DNA from: Bacteroidota bacterium
GTDB lineage: Bacteria > Bacteroidota > Bacteroidia > Chitinophagales > Saprospiraceae
NCBI GenBank assembly: GCA_018222965.1
Contig: JAAEZH010000046.1
Span: 1-41,040, forward strand
Direction: 5' to 3'
Length of the DNA: 41,040 bases
Positions 24,666-31,728 of the stretch are shown piece after piece. Position 1 is the stretch's first letter, and every line of letters begins with the position of its first letter. Below the pieces are notes generated by a model. That model saw only the letters and a program-made list of their open reading frames with translations. It was not told the DNA's origin and ran no database searches. Both the position numbers and the translations under genes were made by a program.

Positions 24666-27600
24666 TTAGCTGCGTGCTTTATTAGCTGCGCGAGAGAAAC
24701 CGCCTTTTTTGTCTGAAGTTGATTTTCCTTCGATTTTGCCACTCAGGTCAGACATAACCGGCGTTGCAATAAAGATGGAAGAATAAGTACCCACCAAAAT
24801 ACCGATGAGGAAGGCAAAGGCAAAACCTTTGATACTACCACCACCGAAAATGAAGAGTACCAGAACCACAAAGAGTGTCGTAAGCGAGGTAATTACCGTA
24901 CGGCTTACTGTACTGTTTACGGCCATGTTGATCACTTCTTCTTTGGACTTTCCTGTATAGAGGCCGAAGAATTCCCGTATCCGGTCAAATACTACAACGG
25001 TATCGTTGATAGAATAACCGATTACGGAAAGCAGGGCCGCAATAAAGGCCTGATCAATTTCCATGGCGAATGGCAGCACGCCGTGCAGGAGGGTAAACAC
25101 ACTCAGTACCACGAGAACGTCGTGGAAGAGAGCAGCAACCGCACCCAGCGAGTATTGCCATTTGCTAAAGCGGATAAAGATGTAGAAGAAGATAAGTAAA
25201 AGAGCAAAGACGGTGGCTTTCCAGGCCGAAGACTTGATGTCGTCGGCGATGGTCGGACCCACTTTCGTAGATGAAGTGATGTGTGTTACTCCTTCAGAGT
25301 CTGTCGCTTTGAAATCATCAAAAGTAAGATTGCTTCCCGCCAATTCTGCAACACCGGAAAACAGTGTTACCAGCGTCAGGGAATCTGCATTCTCATCCGA
25401 GTTGTCAATATTGTAATCCGTAACAACGCTGAATGTGTTTTCGGTGTCAACCGCCTTCACGGTTGGTGCATCACCAAAAGTAGCAGTAAGCGTTTCGCGC
25501 AGTTGATCTGCTGTTACGTCTTCAACGAATTCGATATTGTAGCTGTATCCTCCTTTGAAGTCAACCCCCAGGTCAAAACCACGGGTAAAGAACGAAATGG
25601 CACCTGCCAGAATAATCGTACCGGAGATCATGTAAGCGATGCGACGCTTAGCGAGCCAGTTGATACTCAGGTTGGCAAATGCATTTTTAGAGAATCCGGT
25701 CCAGAAAGTAATTTCGCGGCCTTTTCCTGTCCACCAGTCGATGATGAGGCGGCCGAGCAATACGGCAGTGAAAAGAGAAGAGATCACACCGACTATCAAT
25801 ACAACCGCAAATCCTTTGATTGGTCCGAGACCAAATACAGCGAGGATGATCGCAGTCAGGATGGTGGTTACGTTGGCGTCAATGATCGCAGAATAAGAGT
25901 TTTTGAAACCGTCGGAAATAGCCATTTTGAGCGATTTCCCGTCGCGGAGTTCCTCCCGTATCCTTTCGTAGATGATTACGTTGGCGTCAACGGCCATACC
26001 GATCGTCAGTACGATACCTGCGATACCTGGCAACGTCAGTACAGTACCGATAGAAGCCAGGGCACCCAGAATGAAGAATACGTTCATAAACAGGGCGATG
26101 ATGGAAACCACACCGGCTGTTCCGTAGTAGAGGATCATAAACAGTAGCACCAGAAGCACACCGATTACCAGTGCACGGATAGAGTTGCTAATGTTTTGTG
26201 CACCCAGTGACGGACCAACCAGACTCTCCTGAATAATCTCAGGTTTCGCCGGCAGTTTACCTACTTCCAGGATGTTGGCAAGGTCACTTGCTTCCTGCGT
26301 AGAGAAATTACCGGAGATGGCTGTATTTCCGCCGGTGATTGGACCATTCACGCGAGGAGCCGAAGCAACCTCATTGTCAAGGGTAATCGCAACCTCCCGG
26401 TTTCCGTTGTTGGCAGCGCGGGTGGTCATTTGACCCCAAATGCGGCTTCCTTCCTGGTCCATACGCAGGGTTACCTGCATTTCGCCAGTGGTTGGATCCG
26501 GAGAAGCATCGGTAGATACTACGGCACCTCCTTCGAGCAAAGGCTCGTCTTTACCACCGGGCAATTTGATCAAATACAGGCGATAGCTGTCTGCATAAGG
26601 ATCATCCGGGTCGGTAGAGATAGGGTCTTTATCCCAGCGGAAAGCAGCATCCTGAGGAAACAGGCTGCGAATGCCTTCGCGGTTCATCATTCTGATTACG
26701 TCGTCTTTTTCGTTGCGGGTAGCGGTACCCATAACGGCCGGACTGAAAGCCTGTTGAGCATTCAGTTGCAGCTTTTCAAACAACGGACCAAACTGACCGA
26801 AGTCGTCGCCTTCGTAGATGGTGTCGATCCGGATTTCGCCGGTTTCAACGGCATTACCCAGAGAATCCGTTTCCGTAACTGCAATAGTGTCATATCGAAC
26901 TACAGCATCGGTATCTTCATTGCGCATCATCTCAGCCAATTTCTGGTCGGCTGTTGTAAATGCTTGAGCAATACCGGCATCAGAGATACGGTACGTATCC
27001 CAGAATTCCAGGCTGGCAGTAGAAATCAGGAACTCGCGAGCGCGTTCCGGGTTGTCAATACCAGGCAGTTCTACGATGATAAGGTCACGACCTTCGTCTA
27101 ATGATACGTTAGGCTGGGCTACACCCAGTTTATCGATCCGCTCTTTCAGGCGGTTGTAAGTGAGGCGTACTGTTTCATTTGCGCGTGTGCGCAGAATACG
27201 AATTACTTCTCCATCACTGGAATTGGCGTTGATGTCATCCCGAAGGATTTCACTACGGTTAAAATGAGAGGCCAGTGATTCGCCCTCAGCAACATTCTGC
27301 CATTCACGGCCGAAGAGGGTGATGTAATCAGATTGCGCTTCTTTCAGCGCTTCAGTAGCTTGGTCTAACGCATTATTAAGGGTAGGGTCTTTGGCATCAT
27401 TTGCGAGTTCACGTATAAAATCACGCAGGTTTACTTGTAATACTACACTCATACCTCCTTTAAGGTCAAGCCCTAAAGCAAGCTGCTGTGATTTTAGATC
27501 CTGATAAGTGTAGTCTTTAATGAGTGGTATTTTGAATACCACATTCCGGGACATGGAGTCCAGGTAGGCTGTTCGAGCGGTCTTTTCCGCTACTTTCTGC

Positions 27601-27749
27601 TCTTCCTCGGGGAAATCTTGCGCGTATGACTTGGCGTATTCATCCGCTTTTTTCTCCACCTTATTGGTCGGGAGAATAAAGAGGTACTGAACCACGCATA
27701 CGATCGTCATGATCACGAGAAAGAACTTTACGATACCTTTCCCTTGCAT
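24666..27749 (-). CDS. secDF: Fused SecDF protein translocase subunit
   Basis: This 1027-residue inner-membrane protein, from the ATG at 27749, uses the proton gradient to pull exported proteins through SecYEG. An N-terminal helix (about 8-25) is followed by the SecD half: LGLDLKGGMSVVLQV near residue 90, the large periplasmic P1 region, and the membrane block with GMAVDANVIIYERIREEL. The SecF half begins near 700 (GVDFKGGYSY) and has the matching SINDTVVVFDRIRE. The single-chain fusion is usual in Bacteroidota. The longer frame to 27839 adds 30 residues and overlaps the promoter element, so I reject it. A basic tail ends the protein. Confidence 0.96.
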   Translation of the reverse strand: MQGKGIVKFFLVIMTIVCVVQYLFILPTNKVEKKADEYAKSYAQDFPEEEQKVAEKTARTAYLDSMSRNVVFKIPLIKDYTYQDLKSQQLALGLDLKGGMSVVLQVNLRDFIRELANDAKDPTLNNALDQATEALKEAQSDYITLFGREWQNVAEGESLASHFNRSEILRDDINANSSDGEVIRILRTRANETVRLTYNRLKERIDKLGVAQPNVSLDEGRDLIIVELPGIDNPERAREFLISTASLEFWDTYRISDAGIAQAFTTADQKLAEMMRNEDTDAVVRYDTIAVTETDSLGNAVETGEIRIDTIYEGDDFGQFGPLFEKLQLNAQQAFSPAVMGTATRNEKDDVIRMMNREGIRSLFPQDAAFRWDKDPISTDPDDPYADSYRLYLIKLPGGKDEPLLEGGAVVSTDASPDPTTGEMQVTLRMDQEGSRIWGQMTTRAANNGNREVAITLDNEVASAPRVNGPITGGNTAISGNFSTQEASDLANILEVGKLPAKPEIIQESLVGPSLGAQNISNSIRALVIGVLLVLLFMILYYGTAGVVSIIALFMNVFFILGALASIGTVLTLPGIAGIVLTIGMAVDANVIIYERIREELRDGKSLKMAISDGFKNSYSAIIDANVTTILTAIILAVFGLGPIKGFAVVLIVGVISSLFTAVLLGRLIIDWWTGKGREITFWTGFSKNAFANLSINWLAKRRIAYMISGTIILAGAISFFTRGFDLGVDFKGGYSYNIEFVEDVTADQLRETLTATFGDAPTVKAVDTENTFSVVTDYNIDNSDENADSLTLVTLFSGVAELAGSNLTFDDFKATDSEGVTHITSSTKVGPTIADDIKSSAWKATVFALLLIFFYIFIRFSKWQYSLGAVAALFHDVLVVLSVFTLLHGVLPFAMEIDQAFIAALLSVIGYSINDTVVVFDRIREFFGLYTGKSKEEVINMAVNSTVSRTVITSLTTLFVVLVLFIFGGGSIKGFAFAFLIGILVGTYSSIFIATPVMSDLSGKIEGKSTSDKKGGFSRAANKARS

Positions 27750-27814
27750 GTTAATGAATTTTGAAAATAATTTAATAATGCGTTTAGACAGTCTTTCCTT
27801 TCGGAAAAACTGCG

Positions 27815-27822
27815 CAAATATA
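27815..27822 (-). promoter_or_regulatory. -7 promoter element of secDF
   Basis: Minus-strand TATATTTG matches TAnnTTTG exactly and lies about 65 bases before the ATG at 27749, inside the rejected N-terminal extension. No TTTG is found 19-21 bases upstream. Confidence 0.55.
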
Positions 27823-28007
27823 AGTGTTTTAGCAAACATAGCACCTTAATGACGGAATATTATCAAAAGGATTTGGCCGGGATTGGACTTGGTTGATTAT
27901 CAGCCAGATAGAGATTCTTGTTTGGCGGCTTTCGCCGAAAGGCGGTAAAGGATAGAGGAGGATTCTCTTTTTTTAGGTGTATTGGCGGACTGGTGTGGGG
28001 TGTAATG

Positions 28008-28109
28008 GTTAGTTCCGTTGATCCCGTTGATCCCGTTGATCCCGTTGGTCCCGTTGGTTCCGTTAGTTCCGTTGATTCCGTTGGTACCGTTGATCCCGTT
28101 GGTGCCGTT
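28008..28109. repeat. Degenerate 9-bp repeat array GTTRRTNCC, about 11.3 copies
   Basis: Eleven units in perfect register. Positions 1-3 (GTT), 6 (T), 8 and 9 (CC) never vary; positions 4, 5 and 7 do. On the minus strand the variable seventh base falls in the wobble position of a Gly codon: GGN-AYY-AAC, i.e. Gly-(Ile/Thr)-Asn triplets. The minus frame is open from about 28226 to a stop at 27900-27902 but has no ATG. The array lies in the gene-free spacer 27750-28644. Confidence 0.92.
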
Positions 28110-28265
28110 TGACTGCCGGGCTAAAGCGGGCAGGGTTGTGGCCTCATCGACTTCGTCGCTTTGGTTTTGTTCCGATACGTGATAAGCGCTTAAGGATTTT
28201 TTCTCGTTTATGCTGTTTTTTAAGCATTAAATGTAGTGTCACATAAACTTAGGGACAAAACCAGG

Positions 28266-28279
28266 TGCCGCACCTGCGG
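28266..28279. repeat. Small GC hairpin in the secDF-kbp spacer
   Basis: GCCGC-ACCT-GCGGC forms a 5-bp GC stem. A run of nine T residues lies about 18 bases further on, too far for a standard terminator. It follows the TGTAGTGTC ... AAACTTAGGG segment that resembles one near 40840. Confidence 0.4.
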
Positions 28280-28307
28280 CGCTTAAAGTGAATCCGATTT
28301 TTTTTGT

Positions 28308-28380
28308 TACAAAGGTGTGCCTCCTCTGGAGGCTTACTGTAAATGCGGTTAATGGCTCCAGAGGAGCCAAACCTTTGTAG
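28308..28380. repeat. Large nested inverted repeat starting TACAAAGG
   Basis: The outer arms (28308-28336 and 28352-28379) are imperfect reverse complements, beginning TACAAAGG and ending CCTTTGTA. Each arm also contains its own small hairpin, GCCTCC-TCT-GGAGGC and GGCTCC-AGA-GGAGCC. The central 15 bases are unique. It has the look of a small REP/MITE-type element; no gene is near it. Confidence 0.75.
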
Positions 28381-28527
28381 ATTTAGTTGCGATTTTGATG
28401 GTAAGCTCCGGCGGTGCGACACCAATTCGTAGTTGCTATTTTGAATCTAAGATTGGGTGCTAGTACAGCTAAACGCTTCAACGGCAATCTCTGAAAATTG
28501 TGGAATTTCACAAAGGTTGGACTCCAC

Positions 28528-28606
28528 TTTAAAGAAAATCGGCCAAATGTGTACCTTTAGGGGGCATGTTGCCGTCATAAACATGTACGATTATTTTAGG
28601 TCCCCC
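28528..28606 (+). promoter_or_regulatory. Promoter and structured leader of the Kbp-like gene
   Basis: TTTA (28528-28531), 20 bases and TACCTTTA (28552-28559) approximate the TTTG-N19-21-TAnnTTTG promoter. The following leader can fold: GGGGG (28560-28564) pairs with CCCCC (28602-28606), and inside CATGTT pairs with AACATG (28565-28570, 28580-28585). This ends 38 bases before the ATG. Regulatory function is a guess. Confidence 0.4.
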
Positions 28607-28644
28607 TGCGGGCCGCTTGAAAACCACAAAAATTCTGAATTATT

Positions 28645-29142
28645 ATGGGATTATTTTCCTTCCTGAAAGATGCAGGTGCACGCCTGTTTAACAAAAAAGA
28701 TGATGCTCCGGAAACGCCGGCTACTCCAAATGCTGATGTTGAAGCTCAACTTCGACAGCAGAAAGTTATGCTCCTGCGTGGCTCTCTGAATGACCTTGGA
28801 TTAGAGGTAAAGGATCTTTCGCTTGATCTGATCGATGAAAAGGTGACTGTATATGGCGAAGTAGATTCTCAGGCAAACCGCGAGAAAGTGGTTCTCGCAC
28901 TGGGTAATGTGCATGGCATCTCAACAGTAGATGATCGCATGTCTGTTGTCACTCCTGCTCCTGAAGCTAAGTTTCATACAGTAAAAAAGGGAGATACCTT
29001 GTCTGGTATTTCTAAAGAATACTACGGTTCCTGGAAGCACTATCCGGCAATCTTTGAAGCCAACAAGCCAATGCTGACAGATCCGGATAAGATTTATCCT
29101 GGTCAGGTATTGCGCATTCCACCAATGGAAGATCAGGCTTAA
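28645..29142 (+). CDS. kbp: Kbp-like BON-LysM protein
   Basis: This 165-residue protein matches E. coli Kbp (YgaU) over its length: the same start, MGLFxFxKDAGxxLF, then a BON domain (about 38-105, ending VHGISTVDDRM) and a LysM domain (about 110-160, FHTVKKGDTLSGIS ... IFEANKPMLTDPDKIYPGQVLRIP). E. coli Kbp is a cytoplasmic potassium sensor induced by osmotic stress, with K+ holding the BON and LysM domains together. As in E. coli there is no signal peptide, so the LysM domain is probably not used on the cell wall. The gene is monocistronic, with a strong terminator and a structured leader. Confidence 0.9.
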   Translation: MGLFSFLKDAGARLFNKKDDAPETPATPNADVEAQLRQQKVMLLRGSLNDLGLEVKDLSLDLIDEKVTVYGEVDSQANREKVVLALGNVHGISTVDDRMSVVTPAPEAKFHTVKKGDTLSGISKEYYGSWKHYPAIFEANKPMLTDPDKIYPGQVLRIPPMEDQA

Positions 29143-29160
29143 ACAGAGCATGATTGTTGA

Positions 29161-29205
29161 AAAGGACCCCCGCTGTTTTAAATAATAGCGGGGGTCCTTT
29201 ATTTT
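29161..29205 (+). terminator. Terminator of the Kbp-like gene
   Basis: AAAGGACCCCCGCT (29161-29174) pairs perfectly with AGCGGGGGTCCTTT (29187-29200), and ATTTT follows. Strong rho-independent terminator 18 bases after the stop. Confidence 0.93.
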
Positions 29206-29238
29206 AAGTTAAATCAATCGGAATTTCCACTTTCAAAA

Positions 29239-29269
29239 TTTGCATAATTTCAAAGGAGTAGTAGATTTG
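29239..29269 (+). promoter_or_regulatory. Consensus Bacteroidota promoter of the hemS-like gene
   Basis: TTTG (29239-29242), a 19-base spacer and TAGATTTG (29262-29269) match the TTTG-N19-21-TAnnTTTG consensus exactly. It is the only full match I found in the window. Transcription would start near 29273, leaving a leader of about 90 bases. Confidence 0.75.
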
Positions 29270-29275
29270 CAGTCC

Positions 29276-29302
29276 ACTTATTTGTAATAAGTCTAAATAA
29301 GT
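29276..29302. promoter_or_regulatory. Dyad operator, probably iron-responsive
   Basis: ACTTATTT (29276-29283) and AAATAAGT (29295-29302) are perfect inverted arms 11 bases apart, placed at the predicted transcription start of the heme-handling gene. The TTATTT-N11-AAATAA form resembles AT-rich sites of iron repressors (Fur or DtxR type). The regulator is inferred, not seen. Confidence 0.6.
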
Positions 29303-29365
29303 ATAGTGTTTCATTTTTCAGACCATTTCATTCGCCGAAAGGCATAAAAGTACATCCTCAACAAC

Positions 29366-30409
29366 ATGCAAAAACAGCTAACCGTAAAAGAACAGGCCAA
29401 GAATCTCCTGAAATCAGAACCCCGTTTAAGAACCCGGGATCTGGCAGCCCGCCTCGGCCTCAGCGAAGCCGAATACCTCAGCCATTATACCGACCAACAT
29501 ATCACGCTCCTGGAAGGAGACTGGAAGGCATTGCTACAGTCCATGGAGAAAATGGGCTACGTCATGGCTCTTACCCGCAACGAACACTGTGTGCATGAGC
29601 GCAAAGGCATCTATAAAAATGTGGAGTTTTACGATGGTCCGCACAACATGGGGGTAGCTGTAAATCCCGATATCGATCTGCGCTTTTTCATGAATGCCTG
29701 GAAATATGCCCTGGCTATCACGATGGAGCGCGGCAGTTTACCGACACTCTACGGATTTCAATTTTTCAATGCGGAGGGAGAAGCGGTACACAAGATCTAT
29801 TCCACCCCAAAATCCGATCTGGATGCCTACCGCCAGCTGGTCGGTCAATACAAAGCTAAAGTGCAGGAGCCCTGGCAAATTGAGTCTGTTTCGACCCCGG
29901 AAAAATCAAAAGAAATACCAGATAGCAACATTGATAAGGATAGCTTTCAACATGCCTGGGAAAATTTAGAAGATACCCACGACTTTTTTGGCTTGCTCAA
30001 AAAGTTTAAGGTGAGTCGAACGCAGGGTTTGCGGCTTGCGCCGAATGGTTTTACACAGCAGGTCGACAATCAGAGTGTGGTCAAAATGCTAAACACTGTT
30101 GCGGAGCGGGAAGTGCCAATCATGTGTTTTGTACACAGTAAAGGCTGCGTGCAGATTCATACCGGCACCGTAACAAACCTAAAGGAATACGGCGAGTGGT
30201 ACAATGTGATGGATCCGGAATTCAATCTCCATCTTTTTATGCCGGCTGTCGCCGAAAGCTGGATCGTTAAAAAACCAACCAAAGACGGGATCGTAACCAG
30301 CCTGGAATTGTTTGACAAAAACGGCGAATTAATCGTCTATTTCTTTGGCAAACGCAAACCGGGCATTCCGGAATTGAAAAGCTGGCGTGAAGTAGTTGCG
30401 AGTATTTAA
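29366..30409 (+). CDS. hemS: HemS/HmuS-type hemin-degrading or heme-binding protein
   Basis: This 347-residue cytoplasmic protein has the duplicated ChuX/HemS domain (about 1-170 and 185-345). It binds heme taken up from outside and, in some relatives, breaks it down or hands it on. The first half has ALTRNEHCVHERKGIYKNVEFY; the second has EDTHDFFGLLKKFKVSRTQGLRLA, where His205 sits where the axial heme ligand of ChuS/HemS is expected, and CVQIHTGTVTNLKEYGEWYNVMDPEFNLHLF. It has a full consensus promoter and a dyad operator, so iron control is likely. No heme receptor or transporter is adjacent in this window. Its stop overlaps the convergent dehydrogenase gene by four bases. Confidence 0.88.
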   Translation: MQKQLTVKEQAKNLLKSEPRLRTRDLAARLGLSEAEYLSHYTDQHITLLEGDWKALLQSMEKMGYVMALTRNEHCVHERKGIYKNVEFYDGPHNMGVAVNPDIDLRFFMNAWKYALAITMERGSLPTLYGFQFFNAEGEAVHKIYSTPKSDLDAYRQLVGQYKAKVQEPWQIESVSTPEKSKEIPDSNIDKDSFQHAWENLEDTHDFFGLLKKFKVSRTQGLRLAPNGFTQQVDNQSVVKMLNTVAEREVPIMCFVHSKGCVQIHTGTVTNLKEYGEWYNVMDPEFNLHLFMPAVAESWIVKKPTKDGIVTSLELFDKNGELIVYFFGKRKPGIPELKSWREVVASI

Positions 30410-31359
30410 TTTACCTGATTGCGCGGAGATCCTTTTTGGTAAGCTTTGATATTAAGCACCGTTTCTTCCAACAATCTTTTGCGGGAAGCAAATCCGGCCC
30501 AGGCCAGGTGGGGAGTGATCAGGCAGTTGGGCAAACCAATTAGCGGATGATCTGCCGGAGGCGGCTCTGAAGATAAAACATCCAGAGCTGCAGCTTTAAT
30601 AGTTCCATTTTGCAGGGCATCTCTGAGGTCTTGCTCCACGATCAGTCCGCCGCGTCCCGTATTGATTAAAATGGCTTCTTTCTTCATCAGAGAGAGGCTG
30701 TTTTTATTTATAAGTCCCTGTGTTTCGTCGGTCAGCGGAACATGTAAGCTGATTACATCGCTTTGCTGGAAGAGTTCCTGCCTGTCGGCGAATGATACAC
30801 CCGGCATCCGATCGTGACGCGTGCTTCGGCGGTTGGCCAGGATCTGCATATCAAATGCCTGTCCGATTTCTGCTACTCTTTTTCCAATTCTGCCAAAGCC
30901 AAAAATGCCCAGTGTTTTGCCAGCCAATTCGGGAATGGTACCCAGGCTGTAAGAGAAATCATCCGAACGGCTCCAATCTCCTCTGCTAACACTTTCGTGA
31001 TGCAGCTGCACTTTATTGGTGATGGCCAATAACATGGCAAATACCTGCTGTGCTACTGATTCGGTGCTGTAACCCGATACATTGCAAACCGGAATGCTCC
31101 GTTTGGCTGCTGCTTCAAGGTCTACATTGTCGTATCCCGTGGCCGTAATAAAAATGGCTTTTAGGTTTGGCAGTTGATCCAGTTGATCCTTCCCAATCCG
31201 AATTTTATTGATGAGGATAATCTCCGCTTCTTTGGCTCTTTCAATGACCTGATCTGCCGGGCTGCGTTCATACACGCTCAGGTCGGAAATTTCTTTCAGC
31301 GATTCCCAGGAGAGGTCTCCCGGGTTCATGGTATATCCGTCTAGTACTACTGCTTTCAC
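30406..31359 (-). CDS. D-2-hydroxyacid dehydrogenase (NAD-binding)
   Basis: This 317-residue enzyme of the D-isomer 2-hydroxyacid dehydrogenase family interconverts a 2-keto acid and a D-2-hydroxyacid with NAD(P)H. The Rossmann motif GIFGFGRIGKR is at 151-161; the catalytic triad is Arg236 (NTGRGG), Glu265 (SSEPPP) and His284 (TPHLAW). ATGYDNVDL near 73-81 and the overall pattern are close to glycerate/hydroxypyruvate reductases, but substrate cannot be fixed from sequence. The length is typical and the ATG at 31359 gives the normal start MKAVVLDG. It converges with the hemS-like gene (four-base overlap) and has no terminator of its own. Confidence 0.9.
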   Translation of the reverse strand: MKAVVLDGYTMNPGDLSWESLKEISDLSVYERSPADQVIERAKEAEIILINKIRIGKDQLDQLPNLKAIFITATGYDNVDLEAAAKRSIPVCNVSGYSTESVAQQVFAMLLAITNKVQLHHESVSRGDWSRSDDFSYSLGTIPELAGKTLGIFGFGRIGKRVAEIGQAFDMQILANRRSTRHDRMPGVSFADRQELFQQSDVISLHVPLTDETQGLINKNSLSLMKKEAILINTGRGGLIVEQDLRDALQNGTIKAAALDVLSSEPPPADHPLIGLPNCLITPHLAWAGFASRKRLLEETVLNIKAYQKGSPRNQVN

Positions 31360-31523
31360 ATGCGATTAATTGGGTGGATTGGTAAAGTATGTATTTTTTT
31401 TAAAACGAGAGGGTCTGGCTCACCTGCGGTGAGGTCGATGCTCCTGCCTTTGGCAGATTGCGTTTAGGTTAGTTCTAAATTTAGCCAGGAGATCCCCGAC
31501 GAAGGAGGGGAGCGACATAGCCT

Positions 31524-31643
31524 CCCGCCTACGGTAAGCCGTAGCTTACCTTCGGCGGGCTAGACAGCGAGCGTAGAGAGCCTCCCCCCAACCGTCCGCA
31601 CAAGCGGACGACTCCCCCCACCGTCGAGCAAAGCGAGACGACT
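31524..31643. repeat. Cluster of hairpins in the spacer before the DUF547 gene
   Basis: Three hairpins stand in a row: a nested one at 31524-31559 (CCCGCC/GGCGGG outside, GGTAAGC/GCTTACC inside); CGTCCGC-ACAA-GCGGACG at 31593-31610; and an imperfect CGTC...GACG stem near 31622-31640. The last two sit in direct-repeat units that begin with CCCCCCA and end GACGACTC. No gene is seen between 31360 and 31728. Confidence 0.7.
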
Positions 31644-31657
31644 CAACCAAACTCAAC

Positions 31658-31717
31658 CCTGCCTTCCTTACCAGTACGGCAGGCGAATCCTGCCTTCCTT
31701 GGCAGTACGGCAGGCGA
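31658..31717. repeat. Two 29-bp direct repeats
   Basis: Bases 31658-31686 and 31689-31717 differ at two positions only (TACC versus TGGC in the middle). Both begin CCTGCCTTCCTT and end AGTACGGCAGGCGA, and each contains CCTGCC/GGCAGG inverted ends. They lie just after the DUF547 gene stop and could affect its mRNA 3' end. Confidence 0.85.
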
Positions 31718-31728
31718 GGCAAACTCAG

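Noticed and set aside
25281-26147. 288-codon plus-strand frame opposite secDF
   Set aside because: It is the antisense shadow of a well-supported secDF gene and has low-complexity, domain-free sequence.
27918-28112. Plus-strand 64-codon frame reading Val-Asp-Pro-like repeats
   Set aside because: It is the 9-bp array read in the other direction. In this frame the variable bases all change the amino acid, and no start signal or family match supports a gene.
27903-28226. Minus-strand frame with Gly-(Ile/Thr)-Asn repeats as a live collagen-like gene
   Set aside because: It is open for about 108 codons but has no ATG and I found no alternative start or promoter. Kept only as a finding on repeat origin.
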